A stretch of 64,000 nucleotides of DNA from Chloroflexota bacterium (GCA_003228175.2 QGNQ01000009.1:1-64000), one strand, 5' to 3'; shown: positions 9,399 through 19,233, counted from the first letter of the stretch. Numbers and translations are program-made. Notes: generated by a model from the letters alone, not told the origin.

Positions 9399-11786
9399 AT
9401 GGTGGACGCGCCTTCCGGCCCCCTCGACGGTATCCGCGTGCTCGATGCGAGCGTCGGCGTGGCCGGACCCATGGCGGCCATGTACCTGGCCGACTTCGGC
9501 GCCGACGTCGTCAAGGTGGAGTCGCCCGGCGGCGACCCGGCGCGGCGCGAGCCCGGCTTCGCGATGTGGAATCGCAACAAGCGCGGCATCGTCATTGACC
9601 GTGAGGACCCCGCCGGCCGCGAACGGCTCGCGGGCTTGATCGCCGGCGCCGACATCTGCCTGTTCAGCGAGACGCTGGAGGTCCTGCGCGCGCAAGGCCT
9701 CGATCCGGAGATGCTGACCGCGAGCAACGGCCGCCTCATCTTCCTGCACATGCCCCCCTTCCTCGCCAACCACACCCCCTGGGCCGGCGGCGCCGAATCC
9801 TCCGCCCTCATCGGAGCCGCGACCGGCGTCGCCATGGGCCAGAGCAGCTTCGAGGTCGGCCCCGTCGACAGCATCTATCCGCACGTCCTCTACTCGCAGG
9901 CGATCTGGGGCGCGACCACCGCGGTCGCCGCACTGATTGAACGCGAACGCTCGGGCGCCGGGCAGACGGTCACCGTCGGCGGGCTGCACGGCATGCTGCA
10001 GGCCATGACCGGCTCCACCCATATCCCCGGCGCCGTGCTCGAACACCGGCCCGGCGGCCCCGGCGGGACCGTCCCCTTCTACCGCACCTACCAGGGCAGC
10101 GACGGCGACTGGCTCTTCCTCGCCAGCCTCACGCCCGCCTTCTTCTTCCGCGTCTTCGAGGCGCTCGAATTGACCCACGTGCTGGCCGACGAGCGGCTCA
10201 ACGGCGAACCGCTCTCCATGGCCCTGCCAGAGAACGCCCCCTGGGTGATCGAGATCCTGCGCGAGACCTTCAAGCAACGTGCCCGCGACGCCTGGCGCAC
10301 GACACTCACGGAGATTGGCTGCCCCTCCGGCCCCGTCGACGATCGCGACGACTGGCTGGACCATCCCCAAGTCCGCGCCATCGGCATGCGCGCCGAACTC
10401 GAAGACCCGGAGCGCGGCCACATCGTCATGCCTGGCCTGCCCCTGCAGATGGGCGCAACCCCCGCCTCGATCCGCATGCCCGCGCCCAGGCTCGGACAAC
10501 ACAACGCCGACCCGTCCGCCTGGCCTGCACAAGCGGGCGCTCCCGCCAGCCCGCCGCGCAGCGCCGGCCCCCTGACGGGCGTCGGAACTGTGACCGGCGC
10601 CGGGACGGTGAGGAGCATCCGCGTCCTGGACTTGGGCGCGATTATCGCCGGAACCTACTCCGGCTCCCTGCTGGCGGAGCTCGGCGCCGACGTGATCAAG
10701 GTGGAACCGCTCAGCGGCGACAACCTGCGGCAGTTCGCGCCCACGTTCCCCGGCTTCAACAAGGGCAAGCGCGGCATCGCTATCGACCTGCGCACTGAGG
10801 CCGGACACGCGGTCTTCCTGGACCTTGTGCGCGACGCCGACATCGTCATCGACAACTATCGCCAGGGGGTTCTGGAGCGCCTCAAGATCGACTACGCGTC
10901 GCTGCGCGCCGTCAATCCGGACATCGTCAGCATCTCCCTGACCGGCTTCGGCGAGGGCGGCACGATGGACGGCGACCCCGGCTTCGATCCCGTGCTCCAG
11001 GCCCATAGCGGCATGATGCGCGCGCAGGGCGGCGACAGCGAGCCCGTCTTCTTCACCCTGCCCGTCAACGACGTTTCCAGCGCCGTCACTCTGGCCCTGG
11101 GCGCGGTGCTGGCGATCTTCCACCGCCAGCGCGGGGGCGCCGGCCAGCGCATCTGGACCTCGCTCGCCGGGCAGTCCTGCATGATGCAGAGCGGCGAGTT
11201 GGTCCGCTTCCAGGGGCGCGTCCCGGCCCACCGCGGCGGCCGCGATTTCCGCGGACCCACCGCCCTGGACCGCTACTACGAGACCGCCGACGGCTGGCTG
11301 CGCCTACAGGCCCTGCGACCCGGCATCGATCGCGCCGCCGCGATCGCCGCCCTGCGGGCCGCCGCGCTGCTTCCGCCCAACTCCGCCGACGACGACGCGG
11401 CGCTGGAGTCCGCGCTCACCGCCGCCCTGGCCGCAATGAACGCCGACGACGCCGTCGCGACGCTCGCCGCGCACGATCTCGCCGCGATACGCGCGCGCAC
11501 GATCTACGAACTGCCCAACGACCCCCTCTTCGAGGGCGCCGAGGCCATGCATCTGATCGTGCCGGATTTCCATCCACCGGGCGGGGCGGAGCCGTTCTAC
11601 ACGATGGGCCGCTACGCGCGCTTCTCCCGCACGGAGCGCGCCGACGTGCTGACCGCGCCCGGGCTCGGCGAGCACACCCTGGAGGTGCTGGCGGAGATCG
11701 GTCGCGACGACGCGGCCAGCGCCGACCTGCTGGCCTCAGGCGTGGTGGCCGCCGGCGACCCCTTCGTCATGCCGCCGGTCGTGTAG
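9399..11786 (+). CDS. CaiB/BaiF-family CoA transferase, tandem two-domain fusion
   Basis: Two successive CaiB N-terminal signatures: GIRVLDASVGVAGPMAAMYLADFGADVVKVE and SIRVLDLGAIIAGTYSGSLLAELGADVIKVE. Confidence 0.9.
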   Translation: MVDAPSGPLDGIRVLDASVGVAGPMAAMYLADFGADVVKVESPGGDPARREPGFAMWNRNKRGIVIDREDPAGRERLAGLIAGADICLFSETLEVLRAQGLDPEMLTASNGRLIFLHMPPFLANHTPWAGGAESSALIGAATGVAMGQSSFEVGPVDSIYPHVLYSQAIWGATTAVAALIERERSGAGQTVTVGGLHGMLQAMTGSTHIPGAVLEHRPGGPGGTVPFYRTYQGSDGDWLFLASLTPAFFFRVFEALELTHVLADERLNGEPLSMALPENAPWVIEILRETFKQRARDAWRTTLTEIGCPSGPVDDRDDWLDHPQVRAIGMRAELEDPERGHIVMPGLPLQMGATPASIRMPAPRLGQHNADPSAWPAQAGAPASPPRSAGPLTGVGTVTGAGTVRSIRVLDLGAIIAGTYSGSLLAELGADVIKVEPLSGDNLRQFAPTFPGFNKGKRGIAIDLRTEAGHAVFLDLVRDADIVIDNYRQGVLERLKIDYASLRAVNPDIVSISLTGFGEGGTMDGDPGFDPVLQAHSGMMRAQGGDSEPVFFTLPVNDVSSAVTLALGAVLAIFHRQRGGAGQRIWTSLAGQSCMMQSGELVRFQGRVPAHRGGRDFRGPTALDRYYETADGWLRLQALRPGIDRAAAIAALRAAALLPPNSADDDAALESALTAALAAMNADDAVATLAAHDLAAIRARTIYELPNDPLFEGAEAMHLIVPDFHPPGGAEPFYTMGRYARFSRTERADVLTAPGLGEHTLEVLAEIGRDDAASADLLASGVVAAGDPFVMPPVV

Positions 11787-11798
11787 GGCCAGGCAGGC

Positions 11799-12605
11799 AT
11801 GGCGCTGAACGCCGGACACCTCAAAGACCTGCGCGCGCTGCAAACGCCCAAGGGCCGTCGTGAGCACGGCTGCTTCCTGATCGAGGGGGAGAAGCTGATC
11901 CGTGAGGCGGTCGCGGCCGGCGCGCCGATCGTGGAGCTGCTCGCCACCGAGGCTCGCGCGACCGAGCTGGCGCTCGCTGCGCCCCAAGCGCCCACCCTGA
12001 TGAGCCCCAAGGACGCGGAACGCCTCTCCGACACGCGCACGCCGCAGGGCTGCTTCGCCGTCCTGCGGGACACCGTGCCGGACGCCGAATCAGCGATCGC
12101 CACGCTCCCCTCCGCGGGCCCCGCCACCGTCGTCGCGCTGGATGGCGTCCAGGACCCGGGCAACGCCGGCGCCTTGATCCGCGTCGCCGCCGCGTTTGGC
12201 GCCGCCCTGGTGCTCGCAGGCCCGGGCAGCGCCGACCCCGCGCAGCCCAAAGTGACCCGCGCCGCCACAGGCGCATGGTTCCACGTCACGGTCGCGCGAT
12301 CGACCGACCTCGCCGCGAACCTCGCGACGCTCGCCGCGCAGGGCTTCGACGTGCTCGGGGCATCCCCGCAAGGCGCGTCCATCTGGGAGCCATCCGCGTC
12401 GGAGCCGGTCGCCACCCCCGCTCCAACCCGGCGCGTCCTCGTGCTGGGCAGTGAGGGGGGCGGATTCTCCGCCCCCGTCGAGGCGCTGCTGACGCAGCGC
12501 GTCGGCGTGCCCATCGCCCCCAGCGTCGAGTCGTTGAACGTCGCCGTGGCCGCGGGAATCATCCTTGGGGCCTGGTCACGAATCCCCTCAGCGCAGAACG
12601 CCTAA
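11799..12605 (+). CDS. RNA 2'-O-methyltransferase, TrmH/SpoU family with substrate-binding domain
   Basis: LDGVQDPGNAGALIRVAAAFGA, VLGSEGGGFS, SLNVAVAAGIIL. Confidence 0.9.
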   Translation: MALNAGHLKDLRALQTPKGRREHGCFLIEGEKLIREAVAAGAPIVELLATEARATELALAAPQAPTLMSPKDAERLSDTRTPQGCFAVLRDTVPDAESAIATLPSAGPATVVALDGVQDPGNAGALIRVAAAFGAALVLAGPGSADPAQPKVTRAATGAWFHVTVARSTDLAANLATLAAQGFDVLGASPQGASIWEPSASEPVATPAPTRRVLVLGSEGGGFSAPVEALLTQRVGVPIAPSVESLNVAVAAGIILGAWSRIPSAQNA

Positions 12606-12650
12606 GGCGTCTTTGACGGCGAGCGCCGCACCCGATACCCAGGAACAGTC

Positions 12651-13412
12651 ATGCGCATCGTCAGCTGGAACGTCAACTCTATCCGCGCTCGAGAGAATCG
12701 CGTCCTCAACTGGCTGGACCAGGAGCGGCCCGACGTGCTCTGCCTGCAAGAGCTCAAGTGCACCGAGGAGCAGTTCCCCTTCGATGGGTTCGACGCGCTG
12801 GGCTACGAAGTCGCCATGCAGGGGCAGAAGACGTACAACGGCGTCGCCATCCTCTCCCTGGAGCCCATCGAGGAGGTGGAGACCGGCCTGCCCTGGCCCG
12901 ACGACGCGGCCGCGCGGGGCATCGCCGGGACCATCGCCGGGGTCCGCGTCGTCAACCTCTACGTGCCCAACGGCAGTGCCGTGGACAGCGACAAGTACGA
13001 CTACAAACTGGCCTGGCTGGATCAGCTCGCGCGCTGGCTGGGTGCGCAAGATCGCGCGGGAGAGCTGGTCGCCTGCGGCGACTACAACATCGCCCCCGCC
13101 GACATCGACTGTTCGGAGCCGGAGCGCTGGGCCGGCGGTGTGCTTGTCTCCGACCCAGAACGCGAACGCTTCCGCGGCCTGCTCTCGCTCGGCCTGCACG
13201 ACGCGCTGCGCGCGTTGCGCCCCGACACTCGCGAATGGACCTGGTGGGACTTCAAGACCTCAATGTTTGAGCGCGGCGAGGGACTGCGCATTGATCACCA
13301 CTTGGTGACCGAGCGCCTGCTGGCTCGCTGCGAGGATGTCGTCATCGATGTCGCGGAGCGGGCCGGCGATAAGCCGTCGGATCATGCTCCCGTGACGCTC
13401 GTGCTCGGCTAG
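12651..13412 (+). CDS. xthA: Exodeoxyribonuclease III
   Basis: MRIVSWNVNSIRARENRVLNWL...VLCLQELKCTEEQFP...SDHAPVTL. Confidence 0.93.
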   Translation: MRIVSWNVNSIRARENRVLNWLDQERPDVLCLQELKCTEEQFPFDGFDALGYEVAMQGQKTYNGVAILSLEPIEEVETGLPWPDDAAARGIAGTIAGVRVVNLYVPNGSAVDSDKYDYKLAWLDQLARWLGAQDRAGELVACGDYNIAPADIDCSEPERWAGGVLVSDPERERFRGLLSLGLHDALRALRPDTREWTWWDFKTSMFERGEGLRIDHHLVTERLLARCEDVVIDVAERAGDKPSDHAPVTLVLG

Positions 13413-13416
13413 AAGC

Positions 13417-13947
13417 CTACGACTGGCTCGACCCACCGGACTGGCTCGACCCACCCGACTGGCTCGACCCACCCGACTGACCGCTTTGCTCCGGTACCTC
13501 TCCGGCCACGGGACACGCGGTCAAGCTGATTTGATTGGTTTCCAGGCGCATCGTGGCGGAGGCGTCGTAGTCCAAGGAGGTCAGATCATCCATGAACGGT
13601 GTCAGCCAATTGTGGCGGAAGGTGCCCGAAACCGTGAAGTCGTCGCCACTCTTCACGCCCGCCCGCGACGATATCTCCAGGTCCGTGATGTCCGCGAAGG
13701 CAGCGCCCTCTCCGACCCGCTCAGTCACAGCGGCGTCGTCGCCACCAACAATGCCGCAGCGCGCGCCCTCGGCGACTGCGTGGCTGGCACTCGTATGTCC
13801 ATAGGCGAACAGGCCGAGGTCCGCGAGCATCATCACAAACACCACGACGATCGGCATAATCAGCGCGGTCTCCAGCAGAGCGAGTCCGCTTCGATCGCGA
13901 TGCAGCCGGCGGACCGTAGCGGCGTGAACCACATTGAGAAATCGCAC
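13417..13947 (-). CDS. TadE-like pilus assembly protein with SGGSSQ tandem-repeat C-terminus
   Basis: RDRSGLALLETALIMPIVVVFVMMLADLGLFAYG TadE domain; GGAGGA upstream of GTG at 13947; ORF track starts further upstream (14028). Confidence 0.82.
   Translation of the reverse strand: MRFLNVVHAATVRRLHRDRSGLALLETALIMPIVVVFVMMLADLGLFAYGHTSASHAVAEGARCGIVGGDDAAVTERVGEGAAFADITDLEISSRAGVKSGDDFTVSGTFRHNWLTPFMDDLTSLDYDASATMRLETNQISLTACPVAGEVPEQSGQSGGSSQSGGSSQSGGSSQS
13421..13478 (-). repeat. 18-bp in-frame tandem repeat (about 3 copies) encoding SGGSSQ
   Basis: GACTGGCTCGACCCACC(C/G) repeated on the + strand. Confidence 0.9.
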
Positions 13948-14027
13948 GACGACGTCCTCCGCCCGCGCTCTGGCCGGCCCGTGGCCAGCCTCGCTACTGC
14001 GGGCATTCCCTTGATGATCGACCGCCA

Positions 14028-14046
14028 CCGGAGTTTCCGTAGGGGA
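14028..14046 (-). promoter_or_regulatory. Dyad motif CCCTACGGAAACTCCGG upstream of tadE-like gene
   Basis: Matches CCCTACGGAAAATCTCCGG upstream of the tadG-like gene. Confidence 0.45.
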
Positions 14047-14092
14047 ACGGGCGAACGCTCCTAGGTCCCTATCTCATCCGCCGCGACGCCCA

Positions 14093-14881
14093 CTAGGCGC
14101 TGCGCTCGAACGGCGACCGGATCGCCGCCGACTCCGCCTCGCTCGCCTCCGGCACGACATCCGTCCCGCCTGCCCCGAGGGAGAGCGTGATCCGGCCATC
14201 CCGGCCCAGGTAATCGATCAGCGCGTGGATCAGCACCACAATGCCCAGCATCTCCGCCGCCTCCTCCGGCACGACGGCCAGGTTGTAGCCCAGGCTGTTG
14301 ATCAGCCCGGCATCGGCGATCGGATTTTGCACGTACTCGATCACCACCGCCCCCGTCACGAAGATCATCCCCGCGATCAGCAAGCGGCTGCGGAAGGGAT
14401 CCGGCAACTGCTGCAAGAAGCGCGCATAGATCGCGAATACCCCCACCACCAGCGGCCCACCCACCAGCGTCCAGGAGAAGTCCGTCTCGCTATTCAGCGT
14501 CTCGTGCAGTCCCACCACCTCGTCCATCGACAACAGCACGAAGCCCAACGCCAGCCCCAGCCAATGCCAGCGCCAGCGGTCCCCCTCGCCGCGCTTGCGC
14601 GCCGCCACCACGAACAACAGCACCGACGCGGCGAGCAGCGCCACCGCCGAGTACCAGGTTGGGAAGCTGTCCTCCTCGTCCAGGTGGAAGAGCTCCCGAT
14701 ATAGCCAGGGCGTTGGCGTGATCAGATAGTTCACAATCTGAAACGCCACATGCACCAGCACCAGCGCCACGATCACGGAGATCAGCGTGCGGCGCACGCC
14801 ATTGGCGCTGAGCGTCAACCGTGATGGGGCGGTTGGGGCGCCCGCGGTCGCGGGGAGGGCGCTGGACGCATGTGATCGCAT
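14093..14881 (-). CDS. Hypothetical multi-pass membrane protein
   Basis: Several predicted hydrophobic helices (LISVIVALVLVHVAFQIV, WYSAVALLAASVLLFVVAA, etc.); flanked by tadE- and tadG-like genes. Confidence 0.75.
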   Translation of the reverse strand: MRSHASSALPATAGAPTAPSRLTLSANGVRRTLISVIVALVLVHVAFQIVNYLITPTPWLYRELFHLDEEDSFPTWYSAVALLAASVLLFVVAARKRGEGDRWRWHWLGLALGFVLLSMDEVVGLHETLNSETDFSWTLVGGPLVVGVFAIYARFLQQLPDPFRSRLLIAGMIFVTGAVVIEYVQNPIADAGLINSLGYNLAVVPEEAAEMLGIVVLIHALIDYLGRDGRITLSLGAGGTDVVPEASEAESAAIRSPFERSA

Positions 14882-14887
14882 ACCTGA

Positions 14888-15838
14888 CTATCGGATCAGG
14901 GCCGCGGTCCGTTGATAGCCAATGTCGTCCACCGCGCCTGACCCCACGAATTCGACCTCCATGTACGTGATCCCCTCCACGCCGTCGATGAAGCGCACGG
15001 CCATGGACCCGTCCGTCACAGCCGTCACGAACTCCGTATGAACCAGGACCGCGCCCTGGTACAGGCGCACGGTCACGTCCTCCTCCGCGTCGATGATTGC
15101 CATGGACTCCACCGTCACGGCGCCCGTCCCGAAGAAGCTGAAGTCGAACGTGATCGTCCCGCCGGCGCCCAGGTCATCCGGATCGCCGGCGTCGCCGTCC
15201 TCGCTGATAATCAACAGGTTGCCCTGCTCGGGTTGATAGAGATCAGCATCCCCGCCGCTGCAGTTCGACGCGGGCCCGCCGCCGCACTCCCCGTCGAAGA
15301 TCATCGCGCCGTAGTTGTCGTCTTCGACGATCGTTGCGACCGTCACGAAGCCAGGAATCTGCAAGCCGGAGATTCCCTGGCCCACGCTGAGCTGCGTGAT
15401 GGTCTCACCGGGGGAGAGCCCGTCCTCAAAGTCGATATGCATATCCGTGACGTACGCCGTCGCACTCGCAATGATCTCCTCGGGCAGCATCGAGTCCGTG
15501 AAGCCCGGCATGATCTTGTCCCAGGTCTTGCGCACCGTGACCGTGATCTGCTGTTGGTCGCCGGACACGACGACTTCCGTGGTCACGCCCTCCACGTTCG
15601 TCTCCGCATACAACTCCGCATCCGCGATCGCCTCCGCAGTGCCATCGCGCAGCGCCCACGCGCCGGCCAGCGCCGCCGAATCCGCCGCGCCCTGTAAATC
15701 CCGCCGCAGCGCGAACACCGTTCCCACGTCCATCACCATGATCGCGAGCGCGAAGATGAAGGGCAGAAAGACGATCGCGAATAGCACGGTCGCGACACCG
15801 CGGTCATCGTCCCGGAAACGAAGCAAGCGCTTGAACAC
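14888..15838 (-). CDS. TadG-like (Flp pilus assembly TadE/G-like) protein
   Basis: RDDDRGVATVLFAIVFLPFIFALAIMVMDVGTVFALRRDLQGAADSAALAGAWAL; GTG start. Confidence 0.83.
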   Translation of the reverse strand: MFKRLLRFRDDDRGVATVLFAIVFLPFIFALAIMVMDVGTVFALRRDLQGAADSAALAGAWALRDGTAEAIADAELYAETNVEGVTTEVVVSGDQQQITVTVRKTWDKIMPGFTDSMLPEEIIASATAYVTDMHIDFEDGLSPGETITQLSVGQGISGLQIPGFVTVATIVEDDNYGAMIFDGECGGGPASNCSGGDADLYQPEQGNLLIISEDGDAGDPDDLGAGGTITFDFSFFGTGAVTVESMAIIDAEEDVTVRLYQGAVLVHTEFVTAVTDGSMAVRFIDGVEGITYMEVEFVGSGAVDDIGYQRTAALIR

Positions 15839-15882
15839 AAATGGCCCCTATCCCCTGCATCGCACAAACGAACCCGGACGAC

Positions 15883-15936
15883 CCTCGTAGGGGGAGTCCT
15901 CAAGGGATCGTCGGTAGATCCGGAGATTTTCCGTAG
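15883..15936 (-). promoter_or_regulatory. tadG-like upstream region with CCCTACGGAAAATCTCCGG and a degenerate second copy
   Basis: Shared dyad CGGA-n-TCCG with tadE upstream; second CCCCTACGAGGGTCGTCCGGG. Confidence 0.45.
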
Positions 15937-16056
15937 GGTGCGTCCGGGGCCTGATCGGTCGGGAGGGATGGCCCGCCTGTCCGATCCGGACGCAAGACAA
16001 TGGCCGCATGGGCAGGCCCGAACACGGTCAGGCCCACATGATCACACCCCGCGTGG

Positions 16057-18063
16057 TCACAGAGGCGCTGCCGGCGTGATCTCAACCGGCGGCACGTCCC
16101 CGGCCGGCTCGAAGCCGAACACCTGGCCGTAGAACGACAGCTCCGCCTCCAGCGCCCGCACCCGATTCTCGGCCTGGCGAAAGCCGTGCCGCTCGCCCGC
16201 GAATTCCAAGGACGCCACCGGCACACCGCGCTCCCGCAGCGCCGCGACGATCTGGCGGGTCTGCTCGGGCGGCACCACCCGGTCCTCGCTGCCCTGGAAG
16301 AAAATTATCGGCGTGTTGATCGCCGGCACGTTGTACAGCGGCGACCGCGCGCGATACAGCTCCGGCCGCTCGTGGTACGGCGCCAGCAGCTGATCCAGAT
16401 AGCGCGACTCGAACTTGTGCGTATCCAGCGCCAGCGACTCCATATCGCTGATCCCGTAGTAGCTCGCGCCTGCCGCGAAGACGTTGTGGAAGGTCAGCGC
16501 GGCCAGCGTGGTATATCCGCCCGCGCTGCGTCCCGCGATCGCCAGCCGCCGCCGATCGACATCACCGCGATCGAGCAGATAGCGCGCCGCCGAAATGCAG
16601 TCCTCCACATCCACCAGCCCCCAGCGACCGCGCAGCGCGTTGCGGAACTCGCGGCCGTAGCCGCTGCTACCGCGATAGTTCACATCCACCAGTGCGAAGC
16701 CCCGGCTGGTCCAGAACTGGATCTCCAAGCGCAGCGTGTCGCTCGTTGCGGAGGTCGGCCCGCCGTGACTCCGCACGATCAGCGGCGGCAGCTCGCCTGG
16801 GGGGCCGCGAAAGTGCGGATTCTGCGGTGCGTAGTAGAACCCGTGCGCCGTCGCGTCGTCCGTCGTCGGAAATGTGATCGACTCGGGCGCGGAGATGAAC
16901 GCCGGCGAGACGCGCGCGTCCGCGGCGGGCGGCGGCCGCAGGTCCATAAACCGGCCGCTCCCGTCGAACCCCACCACCGCCGTCGGCCGGTCCGGCGCGC
17001 CTCCCAGGAAGGCCACGCCGCCGCGCGTCGCGTGCACCTGATGGATTTCGCCAAACGGCGCCTCCAGCGTCCGCAGCAGGCCGCTCTCCACACTGAGCAC
17101 CGCCAGCCGCCACGAGCCCGCGTTGGCGAAGCTGCAGATCAAGCGTCGGTCCGAGAGGAATGCGTATGACGAGTCGCCGAAGACCCAGTGTGGGCGCCCG
17201 AAGTCGTGCGGCGACCGATGCACCACCCGCGGCCCCTGACCGGAATCCCGGTACAAGTTCCACCAGCCGGCACGATCGGAGACGAAGAACAGTGTCCCCC
17301 CGGGCGACCAGGCCGGGTGCGCCACCGCCTCCTCCGGCCCGCCCGCCACGCGGGCGCGCTCCTGGATCCCGCCGTTCTCTCGCAGCGAGGCTCGCCACAG
17401 ATCGCTCCGGTCCCAGGGCATGTTCGGATGGTCCCAGCTCAGCCAGGCCAGCTGATCGCCATCCGGACTCAACCGCGGCGCCGCGTAGAAGTCGTTGCCA
17501 GCATACAGCGTCTGGGGCTCCGTCTGCCCGCTGGTCGGCACCGCCACCAGTGATGCCCCCGCCTCGGACCGGTTCCCTGACGCCGCCCCCCGGTGGTCCT
17601 CGCAAACCGCGATCAACCGGCTGCGCTTCGCGTCTACCACCAGATCCGCGTAGCGCCGATCGTCGGGCGGCGTCAACGGTCGCAGCGGATCGCCCGGCGC
17701 CTGCGCATAGATCCGTTGATCCGTCTCATTGACGAAGTAGATCACCCCCGCGTAGACCGTGAAGGCGCCGCCGCCGTACTCGTGCACACGGCTGCGCGCG
17801 CTGTACCCGTCCGGCGTCCGATCGACCACGCGGCCTTCCGCGCCGTACCGTACGATCACCCCGCGGCCACCCTCGTCCGGCCGCGACTCCAGCCAGTAGA
17901 CCCCGGCCATCGGGTCACCGCTCGCGTCGAAAGCGGCGGCATCCGTGGCGATCTCCTGCACTTCCGCCGCCTGCCGCACCACCCGCGCCGCCGTGATCGG
18001 CGAGACCCAGGACCCGTACGGCGCGACCCGCGGCGCGGGCGCCTCGTCCGCCAACGGAGTCAC
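16057..18063 (-). CDS. S9-family peptidase (prolyl oligopeptidase/acylaminoacyl-peptidase-like)
   Basis: IAGRSAGGYTTLAALTF nucleophile elbow; GSEDRVVPPEQ; C-terminal GERHGFRQ. Confidence 0.92.
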   Translation of the reverse strand: MTPLADEAPAPRVAPYGSWVSPITAARVVRQAAEVQEIATDAAAFDASGDPMAGVYWLESRPDEGGRGVIVRYGAEGRVVDRTPDGYSARSRVHEYGGGAFTVYAGVIYFVNETDQRIYAQAPGDPLRPLTPPDDRRYADLVVDAKRSRLIAVCEDHRGAASGNRSEAGASLVAVPTSGQTEPQTLYAGNDFYAAPRLSPDGDQLAWLSWDHPNMPWDRSDLWRASLRENGGIQERARVAGGPEEAVAHPAWSPGGTLFFVSDRAGWWNLYRDSGQGPRVVHRSPHDFGRPHWVFGDSSYAFLSDRRLICSFANAGSWRLAVLSVESGLLRTLEAPFGEIHQVHATRGGVAFLGGAPDRPTAVVGFDGSGRFMDLRPPPAADARVSPAFISAPESITFPTTDDATAHGFYYAPQNPHFRGPPGELPPLIVRSHGGPTSATSDTLRLEIQFWTSRGFALVDVNYRGSSGYGREFRNALRGRWGLVDVEDCISAARYLLDRGDVDRRRLAIAGRSAGGYTTLAALTFHNVFAAGASYYGISDMESLALDTHKFESRYLDQLLAPYHERPELYRARSPLYNVPAINTPIIFFQGSEDRVVPPEQTRQIVAALRERGVPVASLEFAGERHGFRQAENRVRALEAELSFYGQVFGFEPAGDVPPVEITPAAPL

Positions 18064-18527
18064 TTCTCGCCCAGCAGCTCACGACGCAGGCGTGCCACGT
18101 GGCCCTTCGCCCGTACGTTCGCGTAGAGCCGCTCCACCTTGCCCGCCGCGTCCACCACCACGGTCGAGCGAATCAGCCCCTCATATTCGCGACCGTAGTT
18201 CTTCTTCGTTCCCCAGGCGCCGTACTTCTCCGACACCGTGTGGTCCGGGTCTGAGAGCAGGTCGAAAGGCAGGTGGTATTCGGCCTTGAACTGCGCCAGC
18301 TTCTCCACCGGATCCGGACTGATCCCCACGATCGTGAATCCGGCCGCCCGCAGTGGCGCATCCGAATCGCGAAAATCGCAGCTCTCCCCGGTACAGCCCG
18401 GCGTGAACGCTTTCGGATAGAAGTAGAGGATCAACCCACTCCCGGCGTACCCCTTCAGTGCGCGTTTCTCCCCGTCCTGATTGCGCAAGCTGAAGGCGGG
18501 CGCCCTCTTCCCAATCTCGATCGCCAT
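18060..18527 (-). CDS. Peroxiredoxin (AhpC/TSA, Bcp-like)
   Basis: FYPKAFTPGCTGESCDFRD, GISPDPVEKLAQFK; RBS before ATG at 18527. Confidence 0.9.
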   Translation of the reverse strand: MAIEIGKRAPAFSLRNQDGEKRALKGYAGSGLILYFYPKAFTPGCTGESCDFRDSDAPLRAAGFTIVGISPDPVEKLAQFKAEYHLPFDLLSDPDHTVSEKYGAWGTKKNYGREYEGLIRSTVVVDAAGKVERLYANVRAKGHVARLRRELLGEK

Positions 18528-18720
18528 CGCCACTCCCCTCGAATCTGCGCCGGACTGGTGACGCCGTTCCCGAGCCAGCCCGGCCACGACCTCATGATCC
18601 CGGTTGCATAAAGCGCCCCAAAAACCCGCGTCCCGCGAACCGCCGGTGGACGCAAGGTAAACCCCCAGGGGCCGCTCACACGTACATGACCATAGGGCGA
18701 GTCAGGAGGCAGGACGAGTC

Positions 18721-19107
18721 GTGCGAGTGTATGCGTCACAGGAGAAATGCCCGGTCGCGCGGACCTTAGCCATGATCGGCGATCGTTGGACGATCCTGAT
18801 CTTGCGTGATTTGTTTCGCGGCTACCGGCGCTACAAAGACCTATTGCGATCATTGGAAGGGATCTCCCCGAACTTACTGGCGGAGCGGCTCAAACGCCTG
18901 GAAGAGCACGGGCTCGTAGAGCGGCAGCTGTACTGTCAGCGCCCCCCACGGGGCGACTACCGGCTCACTGTGCGCGGCAAGCGCCTGGCCCCGGTCCTGG
19001 AAGCCATGCGCCAATGGGGCGACGCCTACACCGCCTGCGAGGCGGCGGCCACCGAGGCTGATCTGGCCGCACCCGCGACCGGTGAAGCCCTCCCCCTGCA
19101 CGTGTAG
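18721..19107 (+). CDS. HxlR-family winged-helix transcriptional regulator
   Basis: CPVARTLAMIGDRWTILILRDLFRGYRRYKDLLRSLEGISPNLLAERLKRLEEHGLVER; GTG start. Confidence 0.9.
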   Translation: MRVYASQEKCPVARTLAMIGDRWTILILRDLFRGYRRYKDLLRSLEGISPNLLAERLKRLEEHGLVERQLYCQRPPRGDYRLTVRGKRLAPVLEAMRQWGDAYTACEAAATEADLAAPATGEALPLHV

Positions 19108-19233
19108 AGACAGGGCCCGGCCGCCCTCCAAGCCGACGAAGCGTCCGTCTGCCCATCGCTGGGCGGGCGGAACGCCTCCGGCTGCGTCGCTGGCCCGGGC
19201 CCCAGGCCGGGCCGGGCCCAATGACACGGCCTC

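Noticed and set aside
8448-11231. 927-aa minus-strand ORF
   Set aside because: Shadow ORF antisense to the LLM oxidoreductase and CaiB genes; low-complexity Gly/Ala/Arg/His composition caused by high GC
15840-16056. GEMM-type c-di-GMP riboswitch upstream of tadG-like gene
   Set aside because: Only a GGACGCA-like fragment matches; the expected P1/P2 tetraloop-receptor architecture is not evident
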